A DNA stretch of 64,000 bases from Superficieibacter sp. HKU1 (GCF_029319185.1 NZ_CP119754.1:2604001-2668000); one strand, 5' to 3'. Positions 50,898 to 60,619 are shown, counted from the first letter of the stretch. Made by a program: numbers and translations. The notes: generated by a model from the sequence alone, not told the origin.

Positions 50898-51584
50898 TCA
50901 GAACACCAGGTGTTCTGCGCGTACAATCATTGACATACCAGACGTCAGCTGTACTCGAACGCCATCTTTGGTGATTTCCAGGATGGTGGCATCCATGGCG
51001 TTATTCCCTGCCTTCACCTTCAGGGACTGACCTACGGACAACGTAGACAGATCTGAAACTGGAGTGAGTTTTTCTTCACGAGCCACAGGCTGCGCTTTAG
51101 GCGTCGGTTTGGCGGCGCGAGGTTTGCGTTCACCCTCTTCTTTACGACGCACCTGAGGACGTGGCTTACGCTCGCGACGCGGTGCATCAGTAGCCTGCTG
51201 GCCTTCACCTGCGGCTTCACGTTTTTTTGCCTGCTGCTCAGCACGCTGGGCCTGCACGCGTGCTTTGGCCTCTTCCAGCTGTTGACGAGCGTGAAGCACG
51301 TGCTGTTCGTCCAGTTCGCCACAGGCGTTACCGTCGAGATCGACACGCGTTGCGCCAGCTTTAATACCGTACAGATAGCGCCAGCTGGAAGTGTACAGAC
51401 GCAGGGCAGAACGGAGCTGGGTCTTGCTGAGGCTCATTTCACCTTCAACGCGGGCGACCAGATCCTGAAAAATGCCGATTTTAAGCGGACGCGCTTCCCC
51501 TTCAGCACTGAAGCACTGAGGAAAACGTTGGGCCAGAAAAGCGATAACTTCTTTACTACTATTCAACTTAGGTTGATTTTCCAT
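50898..51584 (-). CDS. proQ: RNA chaperone ProQ
   Basis: A 228-residue FinO/ProQ-family RNA-binding protein. The N-terminal FinO domain (residues 1-120, with RPLKIGIFQDLV and SSWRYLYGIKAGATRVDL) is followed by a basic Lys/Arg linker and a C-terminal Tudor-like domain ending MIVRAEHLVF. It stabilises many sRNAs and mRNA 3' ends. prc follows 19 bases after its stop, and the two are likely cotranscribed. Confidence 0.97.
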   Translation of the reverse strand: MENQPKLNSSKEVIAFLAQRFPQCFSAEGEARPLKIGIFQDLVARVEGEMSLSKTQLRSALRLYTSSWRYLYGIKAGATRVDLDGNACGELDEQHVLHARQQLEEAKARVQAQRAEQQAKKREAAGEGQQATDAPRRERKPRPQVRRKEEGERKPRAAKPTPKAQPVAREEKLTPVSDLSTLSVGQSLKVKAGNNAMDATILEITKDGVRVQLTSGMSMIVRAEHLVF

Positions 51585-51682
51585 GAAATTTCCTGATTAC
51601 AACGGACGTAGCCAACAAGCCCGCAGGCATGAACAGGCGTCATTATAATGACGCTATCGGTAATTGCTACGTTATCCGTTGA

Positions 51683-52180
51683 TTATCCTGCTTTGAGGGC
51701 AAAGAATTTTTGATAATCGCTGGCAGCAAGCAGCTTCTCAAGATGCCCGACCAGTTCGCTCAGCCCCTGCTCGTCCTCGGTTGTAAAGCGCGAGAAGACC
51801 GTGCTGTCGATATCCAGAACGCCAATAATATGATTTTCTACCGTCAACGGCAGGACGATTTCAGCATTGCTGGCGGAATCGCAAGCGATATGGCCAGCAA
51901 AGGCATGGACATCTTCAACCCGCTGGATGCGGTTTTCAGCAACGGCGGTGCCGCAAACGCCCCGTCCCACCGGGATACGCACACAGGCAATTTTACCCTG
52001 GAAAGGCCCTAACACCAGCGTGTCGCCTTCCAGCAGGTAAAATCCTGCCCAGTTAACCCCTTCCAGACGCTCAAAAAGCAGCGCGCTGGTATTGGAAAGA
52101 ATCGCCAGAAAACTGGTTTCACCTGCCATTAATGCCTTTAAATCACGGTTCAGATCCGCGTAAAATTCTGTTTTGTTCAT
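51683..52180 (-). CDS. msrC: Free methionine-(R)-sulfoxide reductase MsrC
   Basis: A 165-residue GAF-domain enzyme (YebR). The conserved cysteines lie in KIACVRIPVGRGVCGTA and GHIACDSASNAEIV. It reduces free methionine-R-sulfoxide using thioredoxin. The ATG giving MNKTEFYADLNRD matches E. coli. The upstream 33 in-frame codons lack support. Divergent from letA. Confidence 0.96.
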   Translation of the reverse strand: MNKTEFYADLNRDLKALMAGETSFLAILSNTSALLFERLEGVNWAGFYLLEGDTLVLGPFQGKIACVRIPVGRGVCGTAVAENRIQRVEDVHAFAGHIACDSASNAEIVLPLTVENHIIGVLDIDSTVFSRFTTEDEQGLSELVGHLEKLLAASDYQKFFALKAG

Positions 52181-52324
52181 TATCCAACCATCTGTATTCA
52201 TCCGGACGTCGGTTCTTTGCCCGACTCTTTGCCCTATAAAATAAGCATTAAATGCGTTTATGCTCAAGGTGAATCCCATTCATGAGTTAAGATAGTGTTA
52301 TATATTCATTCCTGTTCTCACTAA

Positions 52325-53608
52325 ATGGCACTTAAAGCAAACACGATTACACCGACAAAAAAAATTATCGTACATTCGGTTAGCGATCCGCTGCCCCGCG
52401 CACATTATCAACGTTGTCCGCAATGCGATACGCTTTTTATGTTGCCGGTGATGAAATCACACCAGAGCGCATACTGCCCGCAGTGTGAAGCGAAGATCCG
52501 CGACGGTCGCGACTGGTCACTTACCCGCCTGGGGGCAATGGCGATTACCATGCTGCTGCTCATGCCCTTTGCCTGGAGTGAACCGCTATTACGAGTCTAT
52601 CTGCTGGGCATTCGTATTGATGCCAACGTGTTTCAGGGGATCTGGCAGATGAAAGAGTTGGGCGATCCCATCACGGCGGCGATGGTCTTGTTTTGCACCG
52701 TCGCCGCGCCGTTGGTACTGGTCTGCGCAATTGCTTATCTGTGGCTGGGCAATGTACTGGGTATGAATCTGCGCCCGGTACTGCTGATGCTGGATAAACT
52801 CAAAGAGTGGGTAATGCTGGATATCTATCTGGTGGGTATCGGCGTGGCGGCAATAAAAGTTCAGGACTATGCCTTTCTGCAACCGGGTATCGGTCTGTTG
52901 GCGTTTATTTCGCTGATGCTGCTGAGCATTTTGACGCTGATTCACCTCAACATCGAGCAGCTCTGGGAGCGATTTTATCCCACCCGCCCGGCTACCCGCG
53001 CCCATGAAAATCTGCGCGTGTGCCTGGGATGCCATTTTACCGGCCTGCCGGATGAGCGTGGCCGCTGCCCGCGCTGTCACATACCGCTACGCCTGCGCCG
53101 CCGTCACAGCCTGCAAAAATGCTGGGCCGCGTTAATCGCCTCGCTAATCTTTTTACTGCCTGCTAACCTGCTGCCTATCTCCGTGATTTATCTTAACGGC
53201 GGGCGTCAGGAGGATACGATTTTTTCAGGCATCCTTTCACTGGCGAGCAGTAATATCGCCGTGGCGGCCGTGGTGTTTGTTGCCAGTATTCTGGTGCCCT
53301 TTACCAAGGTCATTGTGCTGTTCACTCTGCTGGTTAGCATCCATTTTAAATGGGCGCACGGGCTGAGGTTGCGCATCAATCTCCTGCGCATGGTGATTTG
53401 GATCGGCCGGTGGTCGATGCTGGATTTATTTGTTATTTCGCTGACGATGTCGCTTATTAACCGCGACCAGTTACTTGCGTTTACCATGGGGCCAGCTGCG
53501 TTTTATTTCGGCGCAGCGGTAATTTTGACTATTCTTGCTGTTGAATGGCTGGACAGCCGCTTACTTTGGGATGCACATGAGTCAGGAAACGCCCGCTTCG
53601 ACGACTGA
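52325..53608 (+). CDS. letA: Intermembrane lipid transport membrane protein LetA (YebS)
   Basis: A 427-residue PqiA-family protein. Two zinc-ribbon-like cysteine sets (CPQCDTLF...CPQCEAK and CLGCHFTG...CPRCHIPL) sit in front of two sets of four membrane helices. It partners LetB to move phospholipids between inner and outer membranes. It overlaps letB by 32 bases, indicating coupling. Confidence 0.95.
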   Translation: MALKANTITPTKKIIVHSVSDPLPRAHYQRCPQCDTLFMLPVMKSHQSAYCPQCEAKIRDGRDWSLTRLGAMAITMLLLMPFAWSEPLLRVYLLGIRIDANVFQGIWQMKELGDPITAAMVLFCTVAAPLVLVCAIAYLWLGNVLGMNLRPVLLMLDKLKEWVMLDIYLVGIGVAAIKVQDYAFLQPGIGLLAFISLMLLSILTLIHLNIEQLWERFYPTRPATRAHENLRVCLGCHFTGLPDERGRCPRCHIPLRLRRRHSLQKCWAALIASLIFLLPANLLPISVIYLNGGRQEDTIFSGILSLASSNIAVAAVVFVASILVPFTKVIVLFTLLVSIHFKWAHGLRLRINLLRMVIWIGRWSMLDLFVISLTMSLINRDQLLAFTMGPAAFYFGAAVILTILAVEWLDSRLLWDAHESGNARFDD

Positions 53609-56210
53609 AGCGCGAATTAAAACAAAACGGCGCATTTCGCCATTCTGGCTGCTGCCGGTGATCGCATTACTGATTGCTGGCTGGTTAATCTGGAACACGT
53701 ATGAGGATCGTGGCACGACGATCACCATCGATTTTATGTCTGCTGACGGCATTGTGCCGGGGCGCACGCCTGTGCGTTATCAGGGGGTGGAAATCGGTAC
53801 GGTACAGGAGATCCGCCTGAGTGACGATCTGAAAAAGATTGAAGTCAAAGCCAGCATCAAAAGCGATATGAAAGACGCGCTGCGTAGCGAAACGCAGTTC
53901 TGGCTGATCACGCCGAAAGCGTCTCTGGCGGGCGTCTCGGGGCTTGATGCGCTGGTCGGGGGTAACTATATCGGCATGATGCCCGGTAAAGGTGAACCGG
54001 AAGACCACTTTACCGCGCTGGATACCCAGCCTAAATATCGCCTGAATAACGGCGAGCTGATGATCCATCTGCACGCCCCGGATCTGGGTTCTCTGAACAG
54101 CGGTTCACTGGTCTATTTCCGTAAAATTCCGGTGGGCCGGGTCTACGATTACGCCATTAATACCAATAAAGAAGGCGTGACCGTGGATGTGCTGATTGAA
54201 CGCCGCTTCACTAATCTGGTGAAAAAAGGCAGCCGTTTCTGGAACGTGTCGGGCGTTAAAGCAGATGTGGATTTTAACGGCGCAAACATTCAGCTTGAAA
54301 GCCTGGCGGCGCTGGTCAACGGGGCGATTGCCTTCGACTCCCCTGAAGGGTCGAAACCGGCCACGCAGGACGATGAGTTTGGTCTGTATGAAGACCTGGC
54401 GCACAGCCAGCGCGGCGTGCTGGTCAAGCTCGACTTGCCCAGCGGAAGCGGCCTGAAAGCGGGCTCCACTCGCCTGATGTATCAGGGGCTGGAAGTCGGC
54501 GAGCTGAGTAAAATTAAACTTGATCCCGGCGGTGCCGTCAGCGGTGAAATGACGGTGGATCCGAGCGTGGTCAATCTGCTGCGGGAGAACACCCGCATTG
54601 AACTGCGCAGTCCGAAGCTGTCGCTGGATAATGCCAGCGTCAGTTCTCTGCTCACCGGCAGCACGTTTGAGCTGGTGCCAGGTGAAGGAAAACCGCGCGA
54701 TCACTTCGTGGTGCTCCCGGCGAATAAAACGCTCTTGCAAGAACCTAACGTACTGACGCTGACGCTAACCGCGCCGGAAAGTTACGGTATTGATATCGGT
54801 CAGCCGCTGATCCTTCACGGTGTACAAATCGGTCAGGTGCTTGAACGCAAGCTGTCCAATAAAGGCGTGTCGTTTGCCGTCGCGGTCGATCCGCAATACC
54901 GCGATTTAGTCCACGGCGACAGTAAATTCGTGGTTAACAGCCGCGTTGATGTCAAAGTCGGTCTGGACGGCGTTGAGTTTCTGGGTGCCAGCGCCAGCGA
55001 ATGGGTCAGCGGCGGTGTTCGCATTCTGCCGGGCAATAAAGGCGAAATGAAATCCAGCTATCCGCTGTATGCGAATCTGGAAAAAGCGCTGGAAAATAGC
55101 CTGAGCGATTTACCCACCACTACCCTGACGCTGACCGCCAGTACCTTACCTGACGTCCAGCCGGGTTCGGTGGTGCTGTATCGTAAGTTTGAGGTCGGCG
55201 AAGTGATCACCGTACGTCCGCGCGCCAACGCCTTTGATATTGAACTTCACGTGAAGCCGGAGTATCAAAATCTGCTGACTAAAGACAGCGTCTTCTGGGC
55301 CGAAGGCGGCGCTAAAGTACAGCTTAACGGCAGCGGCCTGACGGTACAGGCATCGCCACTCTCTCGCGCCATCAAAGGGGCGATCAGCTTTGATAATCTG
55401 AACGGCGCGGGCGGTGGTTTACGTAAAGGCGATAAGCGCATCCTCTACGCGTCAGAGACGGAAGCGCGCGCGGTGGGTGGGCAAATCACGCTGCATGCGT
55501 TCGATGCCGGTAAGCTGGCGGCCGGGATGCCGATTCGCTATCTGGGGATCGATATCGGCCAGGTCCAGACGCTCAATCTCATCACCTCGCGCAATGAGGT
55601 GCAGGCCAAAGCGGTGCTCTATCCGGAATATATGCAGACCTTTGCCAGAGCAGGCACCCGCTTCTCGGTGATAACGCCGCAGATTTCCGCCGGAGGAGTG
55701 GAACATCTGGATACCCTGCTGCAGCCCTACATTAACGTTGAGCCGGGTCAGGGCAATGTCCGCCGCGAGTTTGAACTTCAGGAAGCGACCATCACCGATT
55801 CACGCTATCTCGACGGTCTGAGTCTGGTGGTGGAAGCGCCGGAAGCGGGTTCGCTGAATATTGGGACGCCGGTGCTGTTCCGGGGTATCGAAGTCGGTAC
55901 AGTGACCGGCATGACGCTCGGCTCGCTTTCAGACCGCATTATGATCAATATGCGCATCAGTAAACGTTATCAGCATCTGGTGCGTAATAACTCGGTCTTC
56001 TGGCTGGCCTCCGGCTACACGCTGGACTTCGGCATTACCGGCGGCATGGTGAAAACCGGCACGTTTAACCAGTTTATTCGTGGTGGCATTGCGTTTGCGA
56101 CGCCACCGGGCACGCCGCTGTCGCCAAAAGCGCAGGAAGGTAAACACTTCCTGCTGCAGGAAAGCGAACCGAAAGAGTGGCGTCAGTGGGGAACCGCCCT
56201 GCCGCGTTAA
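53577..56210 (+). CDS. letB: Seven-MCE-domain lipid transport tunnel LetB (YebT)
   Basis: An 877-residue protein, the E. coli length. One N-terminal membrane helix (ISPFWLLPVIALLIAGWLIW) is followed by seven MCE repeats, seen as recurring (T/P)V(R/L)(Y/F)(Q/R)G(V/I/L)E(V/I)G motifs (for example TPVRYQGVEIGTV, TRLMYQGLEVGEL, QPLILHGVQIGQV, TPVLFRGIEVGTV). Hexamers form a hydrophobic tube across the periplasm. The start within letA gives MSQETPAST as in E. coli. Confidence 0.97.
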   Translation: MSQETPASTTEARIKTKRRISPFWLLPVIALLIAGWLIWNTYEDRGTTITIDFMSADGIVPGRTPVRYQGVEIGTVQEIRLSDDLKKIEVKASIKSDMKDALRSETQFWLITPKASLAGVSGLDALVGGNYIGMMPGKGEPEDHFTALDTQPKYRLNNGELMIHLHAPDLGSLNSGSLVYFRKIPVGRVYDYAINTNKEGVTVDVLIERRFTNLVKKGSRFWNVSGVKADVDFNGANIQLESLAALVNGAIAFDSPEGSKPATQDDEFGLYEDLAHSQRGVLVKLDLPSGSGLKAGSTRLMYQGLEVGELSKIKLDPGGAVSGEMTVDPSVVNLLRENTRIELRSPKLSLDNASVSSLLTGSTFELVPGEGKPRDHFVVLPANKTLLQEPNVLTLTLTAPESYGIDIGQPLILHGVQIGQVLERKLSNKGVSFAVAVDPQYRDLVHGDSKFVVNSRVDVKVGLDGVEFLGASASEWVSGGVRILPGNKGEMKSSYPLYANLEKALENSLSDLPTTTLTLTASTLPDVQPGSVVLYRKFEVGEVITVRPRANAFDIELHVKPEYQNLLTKDSVFWAEGGAKVQLNGSGLTVQASPLSRAIKGAISFDNLNGAGGGLRKGDKRILYASETEARAVGGQITLHAFDAGKLAAGMPIRYLGIDIGQVQTLNLITSRNEVQAKAVLYPEYMQTFARAGTRFSVITPQISAGGVEHLDTLLQPYINVEPGQGNVRREFELQEATITDSRYLDGLSLVVEAPEAGSLNIGTPVLFRGIEVGTVTGMTLGSLSDRIMINMRISKRYQHLVRNNSVFWLASGYTLDFGITGGMVKTGTFNQFIRGGIAFATPPGTPLSPKAQEGKHFLLQESEPKEWRQWGTALPR

Positions 56211-56286
56211 CCCTTTCTGCTCCGGCGTACCTGCGCCGGAGCAAATGTGGTACACTGCGCACCCGTTTTTTTCTCTGGTGTGCGCC

Positions 56287-57723
56287 GTGTCTACCCATTC
56301 TGTCTTCTTTCCTGATGAATTTCTGACGCAAATGCGGGCGATTATGCCTGCGCATCTGTCATTCGATGATTTTATTGCCGCCTGCCAGCGCCCTTTACGT
56401 CGCAGTATCCGGGTAAACACGCTCAAAATTTCAGTGGCGGATTTTCTGACGCTGGTTGCGCCGTACGGCTGGCAACTGACGCCGGTTCCCTGGTGCGCAG
56501 AAGGCTTCTGGATCGAACGTGAGGATCAAGACGCATTGCCTCTTGGCAGCACGGCAGAGCATCTGAGCGGGCTGTTTTACATTCAGGAAGCCAGTTCAAT
56601 GCTGCCCGTCGCGGCCCTTTTTGCCGATGGCGCAGCACCGCAGCGCGTCATGGATGTTGCTGCCGCGCCGGGATCTAAAACTACGCAGATCGCGGCCAGA
56701 ATGGGCAATCAGGGCGTTATTCTGGCTAACGAGTTTTCCGCCAGCCGGGTGAAAGTGCTGCATGCCAATATCAGCCGCTGCGGCATCAGTAATGTCGCGT
56801 TGACTCATTTTGACGGACGGGTCTTCGGGGCCGCCCTGCCGGAAGCCTTTGATGCCATCCTGCTGGATGCGCCCTGCTCCGGTGAAGGTGTGGTGCGTAA
56901 AGATCCCGGTGCGTTAAAAAACTGGTCCACGGAGAGTAATCTCGGGATCGCTGCCACCCAGCGCGAGCTGATAGAAAGCGCGTTTCACGCCCTGCGTCCC
57001 GGCGGCACGCTGGTTTACTCCACCTGCACCCTGAACCCGCAGGAGAATGAAAACGTGGTGCAGTGGCTGCTGTCCCGCTTTCCTCAGGCGGTCGAGATTG
57101 CCCCGCTGGGCGATCTTTTCCCCCAGGCCGAAGCTGCGCTTACCCCGGAAGGTTTTCTGCATGTCTTCCCGCAAATTTTTGACTGTGAAGGCTTCTTTGT
57201 CGCCCGTCTGCGTAAAACCGCCGCCATCGAGGCGCTGCCTGCCCCGGGGTATAAAGTGGGCAAATTTCCTTTTACGCCTGTGAAAACCCGCGAGGCCGCG
57301 CTGGTGGTCAATGCCGCCAGTAGCGTCGGCCTTCACTGGGACAACGGCCACACGCTGTGGCAGCGCGATAAAGAGATCTGGCTGTTCCCTGGCGAAGTAG
57401 GATCCATGCTGGGTCAGGTCCGTTTTTCACGCATCGGTCTTAAACTTGCCGAAACTCACAACAAAGGATTTCGCTGGCAGCATGAGGCGGTAATTGCCCT
57501 CGCCGACCGTGAAAAATGGCCTTTTGAACTCACCGCCGCAGAAGCCGAAGAGTGGTATCGCGGCCGGGATATTTATCCGCAACACTCCCCGTCCACGGAC
57601 GATGTGCTGGTGACTTTTCAGGGTTTCCCGCTGGGACTGGCGAAGAAAATCGGTTCGCGCCTGAAAAACAGTTACCCTCGCGAGCTGGTGCGCGACGGGC
57701 GCTTATTCGCGGGCCAATCATAA
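56287..57723 (+). CDS. rsmF: 16S rRNA (cytosine1407-C5)-methyltransferase RsmF
   Basis: A 478-residue NOL1/NOP2/sun methyltransferase. The SAM motif is MDVAAAPGSKTTQ, motif IV is LLDAPCSGEGVVRKDP with its Cys, and the catalytic Cys is in VYSTCTLNPQEN. A C-terminal PUA-like domain follows. It methylates C1407 of 16S rRNA. The start is GTG giving STHSVFFPDEF, in line with E. coli; the long in-frame extension into letB is not credible. Confidence 0.95.
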   Translation: MSTHSVFFPDEFLTQMRAIMPAHLSFDDFIAACQRPLRRSIRVNTLKISVADFLTLVAPYGWQLTPVPWCAEGFWIEREDQDALPLGSTAEHLSGLFYIQEASSMLPVAALFADGAAPQRVMDVAAAPGSKTTQIAARMGNQGVILANEFSASRVKVLHANISRCGISNVALTHFDGRVFGAALPEAFDAILLDAPCSGEGVVRKDPGALKNWSTESNLGIAATQRELIESAFHALRPGGTLVYSTCTLNPQENENVVQWLLSRFPQAVEIAPLGDLFPQAEAALTPEGFLHVFPQIFDCEGFFVARLRKTAAIEALPAPGYKVGKFPFTPVKTREAALVVNAASSVGLHWDNGHTLWQRDKEIWLFPGEVGSMLGQVRFSRIGLKLAETHNKGFRWQHEAVIALADREKWPFELTAAEAEEWYRGRDIYPQHSPSTDDVLVTFQGFPLGLAKKIGSRLKNSYPRELVRDGRLFAGQS

Positions 57724-57838
57724 CGACACGCAAAGATTCAGCATCTTCTGACTGGCTATTTTAGTGCCGTTGACTACGCTAAAAGGTGGGCGACAGAACT
57801 GGTCGTACCACATTTTTAGCAGATCAACGGAGAGCAAT

Positions 57839-58078
57839 ATGACGAAAACCAATGTGCGTATCGGTGCCTTCGAGATTGAAGATGCTGAACTGAAAGGGGA
57901 TGTCCAGGGTGAGCGAACGTTAGTGATCCCCTGCAGCTCTGACCCGGATTTATGTATGCAGCTTGACGCCTGGGATGCGGACACCAGCGTTCCGGCTATC
58001 CTTGACGGGGAACATTCCGTTCTTTATCGCGAACATTATGATCAACAGACCGATTCATGGGTAATGCGTCTTGCCTGA
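57839..58078 (+). CDS. yebV: DUF1480 family protein YebV
   Basis: A 79-residue protein, MTKTNVRIGAFEIEDAEL to WVMRLA, closely matching E. coli YebV. It is soluble, has two cysteines (PCSSDPDLC), and has no known function. The E. coli gene is part of heat-shock/sigma-E-type responses in some data sets. CGGAGAGCAAT precedes the ATG. Confidence 0.94.
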   Translation: MTKTNVRIGAFEIEDAELKGDVQGERTLVIPCSSDPDLCMQLDAWDADTSVPAILDGEHSVLYREHYDQQTDSWVMRLA

Positions 58079-58086
58079 CCCATAAT

Positions 58087-58112
58087 GAACCCGTCCATGA
58101 GGCGGGTTATTT
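58087..58112 (+). terminator. Terminator after yebV
   Basis: Stem aacccg/cgggtt around tccatgagg is followed by atttatt, just after the yebV stop. Confidence 0.7.
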
Positions 58113-58183
58113 ATTCTCTGATCTTTCCCCCGCATCGTTTCATCCCCTACACTTAATTTATGTTTTGCAGGCCTGAGGACAGG

Positions 58184-58375
58184 ATGTACGCACTGGTATT
58201 GTTTATTTGTTATCTGGATGGCGGCTGTGATGACATCGTGGTAGATGTCTACAATACCGAACAGCAATGTATCGTGGCCATGCACGATCAGCGGCTGCGT
58301 CATGGCGGATGCTATCCTGTTGAAGAATTTATTGATGGTTTCTGGCGTCCCGCTCAGGAATACAGCGACTTTTAA
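58184..58375 (+). CDS. yebW: YebW family small protein
   Basis: A 63-residue protein, MYALVLFICYLDGGCDDIV to WRPAQEYSDF, almost identical to E. coli YebW and the same length. It has three cysteines and no known function. AGGACAGG precedes the ATG. pphA, which follows yebW in E. coli, is absent. Confidence 0.93.
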   Translation: MYALVLFICYLDGGCDDIVVDVYNTEQQCIVAMHDQRLRHGGCYPVEEFIDGFWRPAQEYSDF

Positions 58376-58620
58376 TCCTCTCTTTCTCACTGCTTTTCAC
58401 TCCGGGTCATTCACTGGCCCTTTCAGCTGACGTGTCCAGCATGGTCATGCAAGCAGATAATCTCATCGCCTGCTGGCTACAAAAAATGGCTAATGTGCCG
58501 AAAAAGAGTAGACGCACGTAGGGCCGAGTATGATATGGTTTACAGCGAGTACGGAAAATCCAGGCGATTTTCGGGGAATGTAAAGGGATGTTAAAAAAAG
58601 CCCAACGTATTTAAACAGAT

Positions 58621-58724
58621 AAAAAGAGACCGAATACGATTCCTGTATTCGGTCCAGGGAAATGGCTCTTGGGATAGAGCCGTGCGCTAAAAGTTGGCAT
58701 TAATGCAGGCTTAGTCGCCATGCC
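58621..58724 (-). ncRNA. sdsR: SdsR (RyeB) small RNA
   Basis: The minus strand from 58724 reads ggcatggcga, then a region nearly identical to E. coli SdsR (aagcctgcattaatgccaac, gcacggctctatcccaagag), ending in the terminator stem gaccgaatac...gtattcggtc and TTTTT at 58621. It is about 104 nt. A CTATTCT sequence seven or so bases upstream fits a sigma-S -10 element. SdsR is Hfq-dependent, accumulates in stationary phase and represses mutS, ompD and tolC among others. Confidence 0.95.
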
Positions 58725-58810
58725 TTATAAGAATAGTTGACCGTGCCAGGTTTTCCAGTCTGCTGTAAAAACGACCAGAAAAACCCTCTGTCATTAGCGT
58801 CAAAAAAGAA

Positions 58811-58852
58811 AAAAACCGCAGCTTTTCATAAAGATAAGCCTGCGGTTTTTTT
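58811..58852. terminator. Bidirectional terminator between RyeA and yebY
   Basis: An 11-bp stem aaaaaccgcag/ctgcggttttt with an 18-base loop is flanked by A- and T-runs. It can end RyeA on the plus strand and yebY on the minus strand. Confidence 0.88.
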
Positions 58853-58878
58853 ATTGGGAATCAGCCAGATATTTCCCG

Positions 58879-59220
58879 TTACTGACAGAGTTTTTGTGCT
58901 CGCTCAATAAACGGGGCCAGACTCATTTTTTGCCCCGGATGATTGGGGTCGTCAATTTGAATCACGCTTAACGGCTGCCCGCTCATCTTGCCGTCTTTAA
59001 TCTGCTGTTCAGCGACATCGTTCAGCGGATATTGCACCAGCGTCGAAGGATTAATGACAACCAGCGCATTGCCGGGTCGGCACGTCAGCATCACTTCTTC
59101 GCGATCGAACGCCCATTTATCCTTACCAATATCGAAACGGCTGACGGTAATCAGGCCGGGCGCAGCCAGCGCCGCGGCTGACGTTGCCAGTAAAACAGCA
59201 GAGATCATCATTTTTTTCAT
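58879..59220 (-). CDS. yebY: DUF2511 periplasmic protein YebY
   Basis: A 113-residue protein with a signal peptide (MKKMMISAVLLATSAAALAA), then a mature domain with two cysteines (VMLTCRPGN and the C-terminal QKLCQ). It matches E. coli YebY, which lies in the copper-linked yobA-yebZ-yebY operon. I place the start at MKKMMIS, as in E. coli. yebZ lies 17 bp upstream on the same strand. Confidence 0.93.
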   Translation of the reverse strand: MKKMMISAVLLATSAAALAAPGLITVSRFDIGKDKWAFDREEVMLTCRPGNALVVINPSTLVQYPLNDVAEQQIKDGKMSGQPLSVIQIDDPNHPGQKMSLAPFIERAQKLCQ

Positions 59221-59237
59221 GGTTTTCACCAGGTTAT

Positions 59238-60107
59238 TCAGAAAGGTTCCCACGTTGCGAACACGCTAACGGTAGCCAGCACCAGTGCGCCGAGGACTAT
59301 TTCAGCGTGCGTCATACGAATAAAAAGCGTCTGTACCCGCGTACTATCGCGTTTCATTTTTGGTACCAGAACATAACGGTTCACCAGCGCAATAGCTACC
59401 ATCAACGCCACAAGCGCACATTTCAACAACAGCGCACGGCCATAGGCTGACGCGCTTAGCAGCGTGCCCTGCACAAGCCAGGCGTTATTAATACCGGTAA
59501 ACAGCATCCCCGCCACCGCCAGATGCCCGTAGCGCGAAAAGCGCATCATGGTGTAGATAGCGGGCTGTCGCCAGCGCCCGTTCGCCAGACGCAGACACCA
59601 GATAAAAGGCGGTAGCCCGCCGAGCCAGACTGAGGCGCACAATAAATGCAGCGCCTGATTTGCCCGGTGCAGCACTCCGGTCATTCCGCTGTGCATCGCC
59701 GTGTGGCCGGTACTTGCCTGAAGAACTAACTGGACGCAGAGCAGTACCAACAATAAAGCAAGTTTGCGCCGGGGGCGGAGCATGGCAATCACCAGCGTTA
59801 ACCCGCTCAGCACAATCTGCCAGAGCCAGATATTGCCAAACCGGGTACCGATTACCGCCCACCAGACGTCGGGCCGCCAGACATCCGGCCAGCCGCCAGC
59901 CATCATCCCGCCCTGCACCATTAATAACAGCAGCGCGCTTATCGCATTAAGCGCAAGCAGGAAGCGTAGCGGTAAACGAAAACGGCGGGTAAGGCGCTGG
60001 CGAATCGCATCGGGAGCCAGCCACGCGCAAAAAAACACCCCACCAGAGGCTAACATCAGCGCCGTAAAGTGTAAAAAACGCAGCCCGACCCACGCCAGTT
60101 CCAGCAT
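59238..60107 (-). CDS. yebZ: CopD-family copper import membrane protein YebZ
   Basis: A 289-residue CopD-type protein with eight hydrophobic helices. Conserved His and aromatic residues such as LRFLHFTALM and NQALHLLCASVWLGGLPPFIW are typical of the CopD family. With CopC-like YobA it is thought to move copper across the inner membrane. It starts one base after the yobA stop. Confidence 0.93.
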   Translation of the reverse strand: MLELAWVGLRFLHFTALMLASGGVFFCAWLAPDAIRQRLTRRFRLPLRFLLALNAISALLLLMVQGGMMAGGWPDVWRPDVWWAVIGTRFGNIWLWQIVLSGLTLVIAMLRPRRKLALLLVLLCVQLVLQASTGHTAMHSGMTGVLHRANQALHLLCASVWLGGLPPFIWCLRLANGRWRQPAIYTMMRFSRYGHLAVAGMLFTGINNAWLVQGTLLSASAYGRALLLKCALVALMVAIALVNRYVLVPKMKRDSTRVQTLFIRMTHAEIVLGALVLATVSVFATWEPF

Positions 60108-60108
60108 A

Positions 60109-60483
60109 TTATTTCACGCTAAAGTGATATTGCCCCTGCGTCTTATGCCCGTCGACAGACACGACATGCCAGTCAACGGTATACTGACCCGGTTTGAGGG
60201 GCTGATTCAGCGGAACAATCAGCTGGGTGCGATCTTTTTCGTTACGCTTTGCTTTACCGGTGTCGATAACCGCCTGCGCCGGTCCGGTTAAGGTTACGCC
60301 GCTGAAGCTGGCTTCAACGCCTTCAGAGAAATTAAGCGTCAGCGCCTGCGGTGCTGCGGCCACTTCCGCATCGGCAGCCGGATACTGGTGTTTAAGATGG
60401 GCATGAGCCAGAACAGCCGGGGACGTCAATACTATCGCCAGCATAAGCATGGTGTTACGCACAGAAGAGGCGGTAAAGGCCAT
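60109..60483 (-). CDS. yobA: CopC-family periplasmic copper-binding protein YobA
   Basis: A 124-residue CopC-like protein. A signal peptide ends near VLAHAHLKHQYP, leaving a histidine near the mature N-terminus as used for Cu(II) binding (the His brace), with other ligands in DWHVVSVDGHKTQGQY. It starts the yobA-yebZ-yebY operon. Confidence 0.95.
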   Translation of the reverse strand: MAFTASSVRNTMLMLAIVLTSPAVLAHAHLKHQYPAADAEVAAAPQALTLNFSEGVEASFSGVTLTGPAQAVIDTGKAKRNEKDRTQLIVPLNQPLKPGQYTVDWHVVSVDGHKTQGQYHFSVK

Positions 60484-60619
60484 TATGTCATTCCTTTTTG
60501 TTATGTAATTGCATCAAAGAATAACGCTGTATAATGCCTTAGTCGAGAATAGTCATCGGCAGGCTTGTTATTCTGCGGCAGTCTTAGTAACTTTTGCGTG
60601 TTTGAAAAAGGAGAGACCG

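Larger units (their letters stand above)
58510..58855 (+). ncRNA. sraC: Probable RyeA/SraC antisense RNA (limits approximate)
   Basis: In E. coli and Salmonella, RyeA (SraC) is transcribed from the strand opposite SdsR and overlaps it completely. The SdsR sequence is conserved here, so its complement is too, and a strong terminator for this strand lies at 58811-58852. The 5' end is a guess from the E. coli arrangement. Pairing with SdsR leads to RNase III cleavage of both. Confidence 0.55.
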
